Positions 30,032 through 42,577 of a stretch of DNA of 64,000 bases are shown piece by piece (position 1 is the stretch's first letter; each line of letters starts with the position of its first letter). The notes below the pieces were generated by a model. That model had not been told where the DNA came from. It made no database searches and was given only the letters and a program-made list of their open reading frames with translations. A program made the position numbers and the translations under genes. The DNA is from Channallabes apus (Eukaryota > Chordata > Actinopteri > Siluriformes > Clariidae): NCBI GenBank assembly GCA_030522415.1, contig CM060127.1, positions 13,808,646 to 13,872,645 of the forward strand, written 5' to 3'.

Positions 30032-30199
30032 ATAGATGATATCTAATATAATATATAATATATGCAAATTCCTCTTGGATGTGTAATAAATGTTTCCCAT
30101 CTTATTAAATAAAGAACGAAACAAGCAAAAACATTTTTATTATAAATTATAAAACACAATCATCCCCAACAAATTCACCCATAAACTGCCCGCACCCGT

Positions 30200-30960
30200 A
30201 GACTCTGTTACTGGCATGCCCCAGTCTGTCAGGATTGGAAATAGGACCTCAGCCAGGATTATCTCAAACACAGGCACTCCACAGGGAAGTGTCCTCAGCC
30301 CTATCCTCTACACCCTGTATACTGTGTTGCCTCTCACAAGGACAACATCATCCTGAAGTTTGCAGACAATACGGCAGTAATAGGATGCATCACTGGTGGG
30401 GACGAAGTAGCCTACAGTATAGGATGGAGGTGGACAGTTTAGTAACATGTTGTGAAGATAACCTCTTCATCAACACAGACAAGACTCAGGAGATGATTGT
30501 GGAGATGAAGAAGGAGAAAGGACCTCATTGACCATTGTTCATCTGATTCGAAGTGGAGAGTGTGTGCAGCTTTAAATATCTACAGTAAGTGTCCACATCA
30601 GTGACAACCCTCTTGGACACATACAGTAACACCACAAACCTGGTTAAGAGGGCTCAGTAACAGCTGAACTTTCTTAGGAGGCTGAGGAAATTTGGTATGT
30701 CTCCTAAGGACCTCATAAACTTCTATAGCTGCACAATCGAGAGCATCCTGACTACTGTAACTTCATCACTGTGTGGTATGGCAGTACTATTGTTATGGAC
30801 TGCAAATGCCTGCAGAGAGTGGTGAAGACATCCTGAGCACAGACTTTCTCACCTCTTCCCTAAGGCTGTAGATACTGAAGTGTGAAATGCAGGACTTCCA
30901 GGAAAAAGATAGTGATCTTTCCCTCTGTCATCAGACTCCTAAATAGCTGACAGGAGTTTA
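30200..30960 (+). mobile_element. CR1/Rex1-like LINE 3' fragment
   Basis: Broken RT translation: TGTPQGSVLSPILYTLYT, ILKFADNTAVIGC (catalytic box FADN instead of FADD), LFINTDKTQEMIVEMKK. Shifted pieces then resemble the C-terminal SFKYL...FYSCTIESIL region. Multiple stops, inactive. Confidence 0.75.
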
Positions 30961-31009
30961 CAAACATGGACTACCAATTGGACAGTGTGTCTGACTGTCC
31001 CACTTTGCA

Positions 31010-31171
31010 GTTATTTATTTGTAAAAAATGTTTGGAATCATGTATGATTTTCGTTCCACTTCTCACGTGTACACCACTTTGTATTGGTCTTTCACGTGGA
31101 ATTCCAATAAAATTGATTCATGTTTGTGGCTGTATTGTGACAAAATGTGGAAAAGTTCAGTTTGCAAGCCA

Positions 31172-31178
<7 letters not shown>
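31010..31178 (+). mobile_element. Tc1 3' end fragment
   Basis: About 170 bp closely matching the 3' non-coding end of the Tc1 copy at 16690-16876 (GGAATCATGTATGATTTTCG, ACACCACTTTGTATTGGTC, AAATGTGGAAAAGTTC), ending TTTGCAAGCCACTGTA. An internal deletion removed the CAAGGGGGCCAAATACT part. Confidence 0.88.

Positions 31179-31226
<48 letters not shown>
31172..31226. repeat. (TA)n microsatellite
   Basis: Uninterrupted TA run starting directly at the Tc1 end, so the TA target may have seeded the repeat. Confidence 0.95.
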
Positions 31227-31227
<1 letters not shown>

Positions 31228-31239
31228 TGTATATACATG

Positions 31240-33029
31240 AAATAATGGATGGACAGCCCAGAAACAAAATGCTACAACTAAATGTACAGTACAATTTAGT
31301 TAGGGAGTAACATCAAGTGCAGTGCCATGTCTTGCTATGTTTCAGAAACCGTACCATGGTGCCCCTGAACAGACCAGCAGATGGATGTGTGGAGTTAGCT
31401 TTAAAAGATGTAAGTGTTTTTGTTGGAGTAAGCATTTTGAAGCTTTCATTAAAAAAAATATATATTATAGCCTCTGTTTTTAGTGTCCCCATTAAAACTA
31501 CACCAGACATAATATGCAACATGCAAATAGTGACATCTTCTTGTCCTGATTGGTTGAATATTGGCAATCCACATTGTACTATATGCTCTTTCATTTACTT
31601 TAGCTACAGTAAAAGACATCATTATTTTACTATGCCACAAAGGAGTAAGAACAAAAACCTTACAAACATTGCAGACAGCGTTCTGGGTTGAAAATTTACC
31701 TTTAAAATAAATGTGCACTGTAAAGGTGCATAAATATCAGGATGAAGTACGGCTGCCAAGAATGGACTATACAGTGAGACTTCACAGAAGTACACAGAAA
31801 GAATGGAGACTGACACTAAAACAGAAACCGAAACAAGGCGACTCATGAAAAACACACGGTCCTTGTTGCCATGTAAACTGAGCCAAAAAGCCAGAGCAAA
31901 TTGTTGAAAATGGTATAGCATGATGGAATGTGTTCTGTATAGTAGAATGGCTAGTTAGGTCCTGTTACTTAGCAGCTTTAAGCAGTCTCACTTTGTCTTG
32001 AAAATGTCCCACGTGGGACGAAAACGTATTGACCCTATAATATTATTATATTATAATACACAACATCACCTTGTTAATGCATTCCTACGAGGTTAGCATA
32101 AGCTAACATAATGAATCGCTATGGGTTAATAGTAATTGTCCTAAAGGCTGGATGCAAAAAAAAAACATTCCAGCAGTGTCAAAGCACTGTACAGCGAAGT
32201 CTATCCCTGCTGTAAAAAAAAAAACCTGCATCAACTCAACACGGGACTCTGTAATTATCTCATGAGTCTAAACAGGAGTGTCGGAGGGAAAATGGTAAAC
32301 TGTGCAGCACTGTGGCCCTGCAGGAATGCAGGCTGACAGATGTGGTGTACACTTTGTATATAACAGAGCTTCTGTGGGGGTGAGACTGACATCTGGGCCT
32401 GTAGGTCTCCCTCTCTCTCGTTCTCCCCCTCTCAGTGACTCTACACTACTCATTTACTTTAGCTACCATAAAAAGACATTGGCTTTATGTCACTCTATGC
32501 CGTTTTTTATTTATTTATTTTTAAATCATAATTTTCCAAAGACATGTATTTGAGCCTCCTTCATGCTGGGTTATTAAATGCATTTCCCCTGGAGTTGGAA
32601 TGACTGTAATATATACTGTGATTCTCACACATCCTTAGCATACATTGTACATTTATGAAACCTAAAAAGGGTGTAAAAAAAAAAAAGAATATTGATAATA
32701 CACTACATGGTCAAATGTACATGAATATCTTAACATCCATATGAGGGGCTTCAACAAACTGTTCCAACTTAAACACACAGTTGTCTAGAAGTATTTTTTT
32801 TTTGGGGTATATTCCATGTCTATTTAAATATATATTTATTCCAAACAGTTTCTTCAGAAATAAAATTCTTCTTCAAATATTTTACCTATTAAGGACAGAG
32901 GTGGCGAGTAATGAAGTACCAATACTTTGTTACTATACATACGTTTATTTGTGCACTTTACTTTAGTATATTCAGTATGTACTGTAGTTACTGTATGTAT
33001 ATTATGTATATAGTTTTTACTTCTGGCTA
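31240..33029. other. No gene recognised
   Basis: Intergenic. An ORF at 31317-31691 is chance as far as I can tell. Around 32895-33010 a GTAATGAAGTACCAATACTTTGTTACTATAC stretch resembles the ends of the hAT MITE at 49929 and may be a decayed copy. Confidence 0.35.
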
Positions 33030-33310
33030 GGCTCGATTCCCATTATCCCCATGCTTGGTGGGTTTCCTCCGAGTACTCCGGTTTCCTCCCACAGTCCAAA
33101 GATATGCAGGTTAGGCTAATTGGCGTTCCCAAATTGTGTGAATGGGTGTGTGTGTGTGTGTGTGTGTGTGTCCTGTGATGGATTGGCACCCTGTCCAGGG
33201 TGTACCCTGCCTAGTGCCCTAAGCCTCCTGTGATAGGCTTCATGTCCCCACCATCCTAAATGTAGGATAAAGCGGTATAGAAGATGAGTGAGTGAATGAG
33301 TGAGTGAGCT
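33030..33310 (+). mobile_element. SINE, 5'-truncated
   Basis: CTCGATTCCCATT, CATGCTTGGTGGGTTTCCTC, GGTTAGGCTAATTGGCGTTCCC, a (GT)n run at 33145-33170, CCTGTCCAGGGTGTACCCTGCC, AAAGCGGTATAGAAGATGAG and GTGAGTGAATGAGTGAGTG tail. Same family as 17211, 46990 and others. Confidence 0.85.
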
Positions 33311-35219
33311 GGTAGGTCAGTATGGAAGTATAGATTGGTTAGCATAACAAAGTGAATGATGACTACCTGGGTAATAAGTCGCACCCACTTGGCCTCTGGG
33401 CTGCATATTCCTCTGACTCCTTTTTCATGCTTGCAGTATGCTCATGCTTAATTGTGTAGGCTACTTGCATTACACAGGAAAGCAATGGTAGCATCTAGCT
33501 AGCTAAGCTAATGAAGTAATGGAAGACACTAACAATGCTGCTCTAAGTTTGTTTAATTAAGGTTAAATGTTACTATCAGTAACTTATGGCATCATGTCCA
33601 GGCCTCCTTTCCATTAGCTTCAGTAGCTTAATCATCTCTCAGTAATAATTCTCTGTGTGAAAAAACAAAAGCAAAAACTAGCAAAAACTAAATTTCTCTA
33701 ATTCCAATTTTTTTTTTTTTATTTCAAGACCATTCACTCTATGTTATGACCGTAATTAAATTATTTGTTTAAATATGATGTTAAACTTATGAAAATGAAA
33801 AGTGGTCAGCCAGGTGAGTGCTACCACTGAAATTATGGAAATTGTCAACTAGGTTACCCAGTAGTGTACAGTATGTACAGTAATAAGTCATACTTCCTAC
33901 ATCATTAACATTATCAGTTTTATATGTCACAGCACACATTATTCATTATGGGTACACCTCCTCTTCCACCTCATCAGTTGTAAGTAGATAAAAAGAGGAG
34001 GTACCAAGCTCATTGGAATGCTAATTCTGCAAGGAGGGGAGAAGATTTAAATAAGCAGAAATGTGCGAACAAAATGTCTGCCACCAAACAAAATTACATC
34101 ATATGATGCTGGTCATTTGGTGCTGGGACAAACATACATACAAACTGAGTAGTGGAACCATTCTTTACAATGAAAGAAAACTCAAGACCTAAATACCTTC
34201 ACAAAAAGTTTCCCATTATTTTGGATATTTTAGATGCACAGGATCAGCGTGAGCATATTCAACTTGTAATAGATCCAGCAGGTCATCAGCGCACTCCCAC
34301 AGTTACTTCATGACATGAAAATTAATTACGTGTGATGAGAAGTGAGTTACTCAAAGTCAGTCATCTCTGTGTCACTCAACCTCTAATTAACACAATGAAC
34401 AGAGAAAATGTCCAGGCTTAATTTATTGGCTTTTATCCTGAGTAATAACAAGACATTTGACTAAAATCAGTGTATTGTAATGATCAGGAAACTCAATAGG
34501 ACAAACATAATACAATAAAAGAAAGAGCCTGAGTCACTGAGCATAGGCCCAGTGAAGGTAAAGCTGCTTTCAGTCATATCGCATCAACAACGAATCCATT
34601 AAGCCTTAATGGGACCTGTTAAAAAACCAGCACGGAAGCAATAGAGCACTTATTAGAAATATTTAGGCCGGTAACGGGTGTAAAATTGCCTCCTGACGTC
34701 ATCGTCATTATGTGATTTTGAATCCATTAAATCTGGAAGTCATTGAATAGACGGGGGGAAAAGTGGTGGGAAACAGCATTGTAGTCCACCATTTTCTTAT
34801 CATTCATGACATACTGTAATCAGCACAATTAAAAAAGAAAAGAAATGAAGATGTGAACATCATCCTCTCGCAACATTGGATAGAAATGTATTTGAACCAA
34901 GCACTTATGTAAGTACATCTTTTCTAAAAAGCTGGGCCAATTTAACACTTGTATTCCCACCCAGAGATAGCTGTGGCATTAGTAGAACTTGTGATCTTTT
35001 GTTAATGTTCAGGCATTTTTGACATTTGTCGTAATCGTGCCAGTGCAGTGGGATAAACATTGCTAAAGAAGAGTGAAACTGATCCAATCAGGCTCAAGGT
35101 CTGTTATCTGAAATATGTTTTCTTCAATAACTACCTTCCTATTTGTGATTTTACACGTTCATGCTTTTAAACTCAAAACAGTGGTTGACTTTCTACAATA
35201 GCCTCCTGTTTGAAATACA
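33311..35219. other. No feature recognised
   Basis: Intergenic DNA without coding or repeat signatures that I can name. Confidence 0.35.
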
Positions 35220-35640
35220 CAATATAGCCAAAAGTATGTGGACACTTAACTATCACACCCATATGTGGTTCTTTCCCAATTGTATTGTCTTTAGACAATT
35301 ATATAGTCATTTTATGCTGTAGGATTACAACTGCATTATGACAATGCACCTGTGCACAAAGCCAGCTCCATGAAACTCCAGGTTGTGGTTGGACTAGAGG
35401 AACTCAGGTATCCAGCACAGAGCACTGACTGAGCCCAACCCTCAAACTGTCTTATTTGTCCCTTTGGGATGAATTGGAATCTGAGCCTCTTCAACATCCC
35501 AGCATCAGTGCCTGACCTCACTGATGCTCTTGTAGAAGGTCTGAATGAACATTAATGCCGAAATATGAAATCTAATGGAAAACCTTTCCAGAAGAGTGGA
35601 GTATCGAAACTAGGCCTTCTGTATGGCGGGCAGTGTACCT
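35220..35640 (+). mobile_element. Tc1-like deletion derivative
   Basis: Left terminal text ATAGCCAAAAGTATGTGGACAC is a known Tc1-type fish terminus. Inside, DNAPVHKASSM (second catalytic Asp) and later FGMNWNLSLF and SVPDLTDALVEGLNEH are readable fragments of a transposase C-terminus. The right inverted repeat is not found. Confidence 0.75.
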
Positions 35641-36337
35641 ACCACTGCAATGCAAATACCTGAATCTTGATGTGATGTACAAAAAAGACCAAAATGAATG
35701 GAAATGGAAAGCTCTGTTTTGACTTTAACAGTGTTTTACGCAGTATATTGGGATTTTTGAGATATATTTTCAAATATATATATAAAAAAAAAAAGAAATC
35801 CAAATCCAGTTTTATTCTTGTATCCGTTGGTCACGGGTGGCCATGGATCTGCTCCATGAGAAGGCACAATCAGTTATCACAAGTCCAGCGCCTTTTGTGG
35901 CTGTGCAGGCTGAGAGTGACAAACAACTAATTTCATACCTCATAAATTGATTTGGAAGTGCCATACGAAGGAGCAGTTCTATTTTTAATGAGCACTGAAG
36001 TACTAATTATGATGGTGGATTAGTCAGACAGTGTCTTAGTGATTCTAATGTGACCCAGAAGGTGATGCCTGTATCTATAAACCTGATTGCATGCAACATT
36101 GTCATTTTTATCATATTAGACAAGCATAGATGATTAAGTTACCATCAACCATGCAGCTTGTAGCATGTGGTTTAATTAATTCCCTAGGCACAGAGAAGTA
36201 GAGTAACTAAATCTTTGCCTGTCTCTGGCCAACTGTCTGTTACAGAGCGAATGATTCACACTTATAGCAATCTTTTTATAGAGTTTAAGCCTTTTTCTTA
36301 CAGAGGGCCTGTCACTTACTTAAAAATATAGAAACTG

Positions 36338-37849
36338 TACACTGTAAAAAATGTACGTAATTCTATCAGCAAAATACCGTATAAAGGCTACAGAATAAAA
36401 CCGTATTTCACAAAACTTGGGATAACCATAGAATTTACAGTGAAAAACTGTAATTAGTTTTACAGAGTAAGACCTTAAATTTAACAGTTAAAAACATATG
36501 AAAATATGGTTTATTGCAGTAAAATTTATTATATACTGTATTTATAAAAAGGAAACTCTCAGAGAAGGTATTTGTTACTAATATCATGGAGCATCAGTTT
36601 ATATTTTACAAAACCTTTGTTGATAGAGTTTAAAAATCTGAAAAATATCTGCTCTGTAAAAAATAAACTTAAAAATTTTATGGTAAAAAACTGGCAGCTG
36701 TGGTTGCCAGAAATTTATGGGATTGTATGGGATTGCACTCATTATACTGTATATTTTACGGATTTTAAAATCCGTAAAATTTTACGGTAAAAAACTGGCA
36801 GCTGTGGTTGCCAGAAATTTACCATAAAGAATACGGGAGCAACACTATTGGTTGTATGGGATTGCACTCATTATACTGTATATTTTATGGATAATAATAG
36901 TTTTCTAATTTACATTAACCAAGGACTTCAAATTTGTGAATGGTATTCCGCCCTTTGATGACTGTGGCAAGGACAGCCGCTAGCACGCGCCACTTTGCCC
37001 GCCGCCACCACCATACTTAGATTGTCTGCCCAAAAAAATGTCCACCCTGACATTTGTATATTTGATTTTGTTCATTTAAATATTGTATTGCTGTCTTTAT
37101 TAAAAAATACATGGGGCCATGCTGATGTCCGAGTCTTGAATAACTTTTGATGCGTTTTGATGATTTGATTTAGGTTTGTATTCATCAATTAGTATAAAAG
37201 TACTCTTAATAGTTTCTTAACAGTAAAATCTGAATGCTTAGCAATGTAACTTCTATCTCTTTTAGCTCCCAGCTAGTGTGATAAAATGATGCTTTCACAG
37301 AATTGCTGAATGAATTCACTGTGGTTATTCATAATAAAACAAATAGTCCAACAACAACGACAGCAATTGTGTAGCAAGCATGGTAGTGTAGTGGTTAGCA
37401 CTATCGCCTTCCACCACCAGGGTCCGGGTTCGATTCCCGGCCAGGCTCGATTCCCATCTCTGTATGCATGGAGTTTGTATGTTCTCCCCATGCTTGGTGG
37501 GTTTCCTCCAGGTACTAGTCACCCCCCCCCCCAATATATAGGATAAAGTTGTATAGATTATGGGTGTGAGTACTGAGCTGTAAAAAAGATGGAAATAAAC
37601 TGTTATTATTACAACATAAATCTTTAAATTAGACAGTTCTGAGCTGTAAAAAAAACATGGTTATGATCCGTATTTGTTACAATGTAAATCCTGGAATTTG
37701 GCGGGAATAAACTGTATTTATAACAACATAAACATGTTAATTAGACAGTTATAAACCGTAAAAAAAAGTACTTTACGGTAGAATTCTGGCAACCACAGCT
37801 GCCGGTTTTTTACTGTAAAATGTACTATTTATTTTTTACATTCAGTGTA
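36338..37849. mobile_element. Palindrome-rich MITE interrupted by a SINE
   Basis: Ends TACACTGTAAAAAATG and (reverse) TACACTGAATGTAAAAAAT. Internally GGTAAAAAACTGGCAGCTGTGGTTGCCAG occurs twice in tandem (about 36680 and 36784, roughly 104-bp period). It occurs once inverted near 37785, giving a large fold-back. Many CCGTAAA/TTTACGG motifs. The SINE at 37372-37560 lies inside. No protein coded. Confidence 0.7.
37372..37560 (+). mobile_element. SINE with tRNA-like head
   Basis: Head GCATGGTAGTGTAGTGGTTAGCAC (A box) and GGGTTCGATTCCCGG (B box), then GCATGGAGTTTGTATGTTC and CATGCTTGGTGGGTTTCC, a C-run, and GGATAAAGTTGTATAGATTATG. This copy keeps the promoter half that other copies in the window lack. 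Confidence 0.85.
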
Positions 37850-38319
37850 GGTAATCTATTTCTTAATCGGTAAAAACTTTAGATTTGGTACTGTAGATTT
37901 GGTCTGAAATTTGATGAGTAACAATTTCCATTTAGATTATCATATTATTACTCTGCTCAAATGATAGTACAGATCCAAGTACCTGCCTCAGAATAGACCT
38001 GGTTTTGCCCCATATCACTCCACTGATGCCTTTTACTTTCAATGAAGGGTTAAAGATAATTAGAGAAAGTACAACATAAGGTGGTAAGCACGATGACTTC
38101 AAGCCTCCAAAACAGCTACCTTGGCATCAGTTCTCTCTTGGACATACTGTACCACGATGCCTAATAACTCTTCTCAGATTGCAGTGCTGTCTACCAGTGT
38201 GTTTAAAATCACCTGATTATTGATCACCCACTCCTGGAGTTAATTGCTTGCACAGTAATTTAGGATTCTCAGTTCTCACACTGCAAAAGTATCATCTCTG
38301 AGTTAACAATCCTTATGTG

Positions 38320-38715
38320 GAGTTCATGTCAAAGTGGAACTTTTGATTCAGCAGAGAGAGAAAAACCCGCTCTATTTCTCTAAATAATCTCCTGATACAC
38401 TAATGCACTTATCCTAGTGTTTCACTAGTAATTAGATACTGTACCATCCAGGTAGAAAGTTTTTCTAAATGTGCTGGAACTCAGATTGGACTGCCTGCTT
38501 CACATCTAAAATGCTGGCCTCTCAGGAACTCCTTTAATGGCCCAAACATGTGAAAATGGCTTGGAGCGAGGTCAGAACTGTAGGGGGATGCGGTAATAAC
38601 TCCCAGCTGAGTTTCTGTAATGTGCAAGTGCTGTTGGTGTCTCTTCCACAAGTTGTTGACAAGTTATCCATTGATTTTTAAGGATAAGGCATTCCACTTA
38701 GCATCCCCATATCAT
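38320..38715 (-). mobile_element. Mariner-like fragment
   Basis: Starts with TCATGTCAAAGTGGAACTTTTGATT (terminal region) and on the - strand codes fragments like the [11 protein letters not shown] block of a mariner transposase (around 38505-38550). Same family as 47700, 52812 and 58498. Confidence 0.65.
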
Positions 38716-39522
38716 GATGCTTGTGCATCCGTGCATCATTGTCTTCACAGTGTACTGTGGCTTGAATTCAGTGTTTGGGGGCCTGACAAACTGTCTGCGG
38801 CCTCTAGACCCAAAAACAACAATCTTGCTTTCATCAGTCCACAAAATATTGCACCGTTTCTCTTTAGGCCACTCAATGTGTTCTTTGGCGACTGTAACCT
38901 CTTCAGCACTTCTCCATAGATGTCTTCTAATAGTAACAATACTAACAGGTAACTTTAGATGTTGATTGAGTCAATTTTGTTATTCTTCTATCCATTTGAA
39001 TAGTAGTTTTCCATTTTCTTCCACGTCTTTCTGGTTTTGGTCTCCATTTTAAAGCTTAAAAATTATTTGGTATCATTTTAGCAGAGCAGCCCATCATTTT
39101 CAGCACTTCTTTGTATGTTTTCCCATCTCTAATCAACTTTTGAATCAAAGTACGCTCTTCTTCTGAACAATGTCTGGACGACCCATTTAACTCTGATTTT
39201 CAGAGAGAAATGCACAGGAAAACCTTTTCTGCATTTATCCTTAAATAAGGGGAACTTGTTTGACACCTGTTTTTCACAGAATAATTTACCTCTCTAATTG
39301 AACTCCACACTGCTATTTTTTTTGAACAGACTAATATTTGTTTTTCTTAACTTACATTAAACTAATAACACATTTACCACATTTTTCTTCATGTTGTGAT
39401 TCAGAATAGAATGTGCAGGATGTCCAATGCATTTATGTGATTTAAATGAAAAGTTATTATATGGATATGGAGCTTTACTCACTTTTTACAACACACTGCT
39501 ATTATTTTGAACAGCACTGTAT
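38700..39522 (-). mobile_element. Tc1-like transposase remnant
   Basis: On the - strand, shifted frames give pieces of ILWTDESK-like and FGSRG-like text around 38850-38740 and a helix-turn-helix region around 39190-39080. The right end on the + strand is CTATTATTTTGAACAGCACTGTA (to 39522). It abuts the mariner fragment. Heavily mutated. Confidence 0.6.
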
Positions 39523-40089
39523 ATGGTGTTATTTCCATCATGAAGACCCACATTCTGATATTCTCAGCAACTATTGAACAGTACAGTATTGCTTGTCTTT
39601 TGTCTTTCTAAAATCAACAAGCACTCTGCCTAAAATTAACTGTATTACCTGTATAATCTTCAACATCCAGTAACCTTCCCAGTTTAGCTTTCCTACCAGT
39701 CATGTCTTGACTGAGACAACTCATACTGGTAAGGGTGACAAAATACTTGCTTTTAACTATGTGCATGTGCACACATGATGGCTGCCTCGTGTCTCTTGCA
39801 TTCATTTTAACATGTAGCTTGTGCAGTTCTCAGAAATGATAGGGGTAGTGTATCAAAAATGGTGAAACGTTTCAGAGAGACATTGTGCTACCAGATCCGC
39901 AATTTCTCCCAATATGCATGTTGAAATAGTTGGTGGGAGATAAGCACTATCTAGCTCCTTGTGTGTCTTTATGTTTGCAAAATTGTCTGACTGAATTATC
40001 TAGTGTGCCCCCTACTGTAATTTTCCAGTAACATGCATAAACAAATATGCTGATTACATTGCCTGTTGATTAATGGTTCAACAGTCCTA

Positions 40090-40720
40090 AGTCAGCCAAA
40101 CTGCCATCAGTTCTTGACCTTTCAGCATCTTTCAACAATCAATTTCATATCTCTCTTGTCTATCCTCCTATGTTGTGGATTTCATGACATACTATTGCAT
40201 GGCAATGGTTTGATTCTTGCCTGGAGAAACGGTTATATGACATGAACCAACATGTACTGTAGAACATTCACATTTGATCCAAGAAGATTTTCCACTGGTG
40301 TCCCACAAGGTTATGTGCTGAGCCTTTTTTGGTTTCCCTCTATATCTTTATACAAGTCTCTTTCTTGCATCATATCATTAAATTTAATCAGTCATGCATT
40401 TTGTTTCTACATTAGCAGAATTTGGTCATTTCTTTCCAAACAGGAGGTTATTTCACGATTGGACCAATGCAACTTGCTTCCGGCATGTCAATCTCTGTAC
40501 ATCTCTCCAAAATATTCATAAAGTAACTGCATCTCAGGCGCTCTGACATTCTCCCAATTCTATGCTCTACGAGTCACTTTTTGAAGTTACTTGCATCAGA
40601 CTTGCCTGAATTCAAATAAAAAAATAGAACAGAACCCACCTACCTCAAAGCACTTACTGTATCACACCCTGTTTCTCACGTGCTCTATCACTACTCTGTT
40701 TGACCAAAAATCACTCTGGC
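40090..40720 (+). mobile_element. L2-like LINE remnant
   Basis: Shifted translation recalls LDLSASFNTV (about 40110-40130), then GVPQGYVLS (40298-40325) and later RLDQCNLLP (40460-40480), motifs of L2/CR1 reverse transcriptases. Too broken to name further. Confidence 0.55.
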
Positions 40721-40836
40721 TAAAAGAAAGACATGCATTAAGGGTTTTCTGTCTGGGACTCAGGTGATAAAATAAACCTCTTGAGACTCTCTGAAGAGTC
40801 AAAGACCTACCTCTTTGGGTTGAAATCTGGTGCTGC

Positions 40837-41000
40837 ATTCGATTCCCGCCTCAGGTCTGTGTGCATGGAGTTTGCATGTTGTCCCAGCGCATGGTGGTAC
40901 TCCAGTTTCCTTCCACAGTTCAAAGACATGCAGATTAGGCTAATTGGCATTCCCAAATTGGCCGTAGTGTGTAAATGTTCATGTGAATATTGACTGGAGG
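40837..41000 (+). mobile_element. SINE fragment
   Basis: GATTCCCGCCTCAGGTCTGTGTGCATGGAG, AAAGACATGCAGATTAGGC and CCCAAATTGGCCGTAGTGTG: middle part of the common SINE family, no head or tail. Confidence 0.8.
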
Positions 41001-41699
41001 CCCTACCACAGTCATAAAAAAGGGAATAAATACAATGGTCACCTTTGGCCTCCACGGCCCCTACAGTTGCTGGACTACACATTTTCCTAGATGAATGGAT
41101 ATACTTTAATATGTATACACATCACTTTAGTTTAAAATGAAATGAAGTTTGATTGATTTACTTTACTAGCTTGCAGATGGAGCAAGATTCTTAGATGCTT
41201 TTTTGAATTACTACTTCCTTCCAAGCTTTTTCACTTTATCATGTCTTCTGGTAATCCATACCAAACAATACAGCAAATGGGGCCTAAATGCAGGTATGAG
41301 TGAATAATGTTATGAGTAGGGAACTGAAAAAACATTGCAGTACAGGAAGACTCCTAGAAATCTTTCAAGCTAATTCTGGATTTGTCAGAATTGCGAAGAC
41401 TATACTGTTCTGTACTCAGGTCACACTTTTTGCTCTGTTGGTTGTTGTTGAAAGTGCAGCGATGTATCAGGAATTAGTTTTGACCTACTGCTTTGTCACT
41501 TGGACGACGGTACGGTAATACAGTCATTGGATTTTCCATTCACTTGTCATCTGCCTGTAATTTAAATTCTGCAATACAGCCTCTGGTGTGAATAAAAGTC
41601 ACCTCAGATTCTGGAGGGAGTTCAAAGTCCTGGAGTCAAAGACACCATATGTACAGTATAATATATTCCCTCTAATGCGCTGCTCTGTCTCATGTGTTT

Positions 41700-41717
41700 T
41701 TTTTTTTTTTTTTTTTG
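41700..41717. repeat. Poly-T tract
   Basis: About 18 T residues. Confidence 0.9.
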
Positions 41718-41777
41718 GAAACATGCTAAATTAGTTTAGCTAACTGATTTAGCATCTAAGCACAGATTTAGACATTT

Positions 41778-42577
41778 TGGGGTTACTTGCAAATTTCTTT
41801 GTTTTTGTTTAGTGATTTATTTTCTACATTCTAAAACAATACTGGGGACTTCAAAACTATAAAATAACACATATGGAATTAGGTAATTATGTAACAACAA
41901 CAAAAACAACAGTTAGTTGTTATTTTAAGCTTCCTGCTATCTGTTTCACCCAGATGAGGATGGGTTCCCTGTTGAGTCCGGTTCCTCTCAAGGATTCTTC
42001 CTATCACCATCTCAGGGTGTTTTTCCTTGCCACTGTCGCCCTCGGCTTGCTCACCAGGGCCTATCTGACCATTTTGATTCATACACACATTCCATACAAA
42101 CTTAAATAATTCTTTTGATTGTGTAAAGCTGCTTTGAGACAATGTCAATTGTTAAAAACGCTATACAAATAAAATTGAATTGAATTGAATTAAGACACAG
42201 AGGTCAGCCTTTCTGTAATAGTTCTTGCAAGAACAGTATTGTCAAGTGCATTTGCAAAATCCGTTGAGCACCATAATGAAACTGGTTCTCATGAAGGCCG
42301 TCCCAGGAGGCCGAGACCAAAACCTACCTCTGCTGCAGACGAGAAGTTCATTTAGAGTTATCAGCCTGAAAAATGACCAAATAACAGCACCTCAGATTAG
42401 AGGCGTTATGAAGTCTTTACAGAGCAGAAGTAGCAGAAACATCTCAATATCAACTGTTCAAAAGAGATTAATGTATTTTTGGACATCTTCAGCATTCCTT
42501 TACAATGTAGAAAGAAATAAAAATCAGGAACGATCATGGAGTTAGAAAGTGACCACAAACTTTTGAACGGTAGTGTA
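41778..42577 (+). mobile_element. Tc1 deletion derivative, copy 1, carrying a retroposon
   Basis: Ends in AAACTTTTGAACGGTAGTGTA at 42577; the left terminus is degraded. It retains a helix-turn-helix segment ([32 protein letters not shown]) joined directly to the extreme C-terminus ([11 protein letters not shown]). The same junction occurs in the copy at 49328. A dispersed repeat is inserted at 41929-42192. Confidence 0.85.
41929..42192 (+). mobile_element. Retroposon with (TTGAAT)n tail, inserted in the Tc1 derivative
   Basis: Text GATGAGGATGGGTTCCCTGTTG, CTCAGGGTGTTTTTCCTTGCC, GCTGCTTTGAGACAATGTC, CTATACAAATAAAATTG and a TTGAATTGAATT tail. Same family as 51120-51195 and 60242-60684. Confidence 0.8.

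Noticed and set aside
37372..37450. Possible functional tRNA gene
   Set aside because: A and B boxes are present but the sequence continues into the SINE body and no cloverleaf acceptor pairing is evident.
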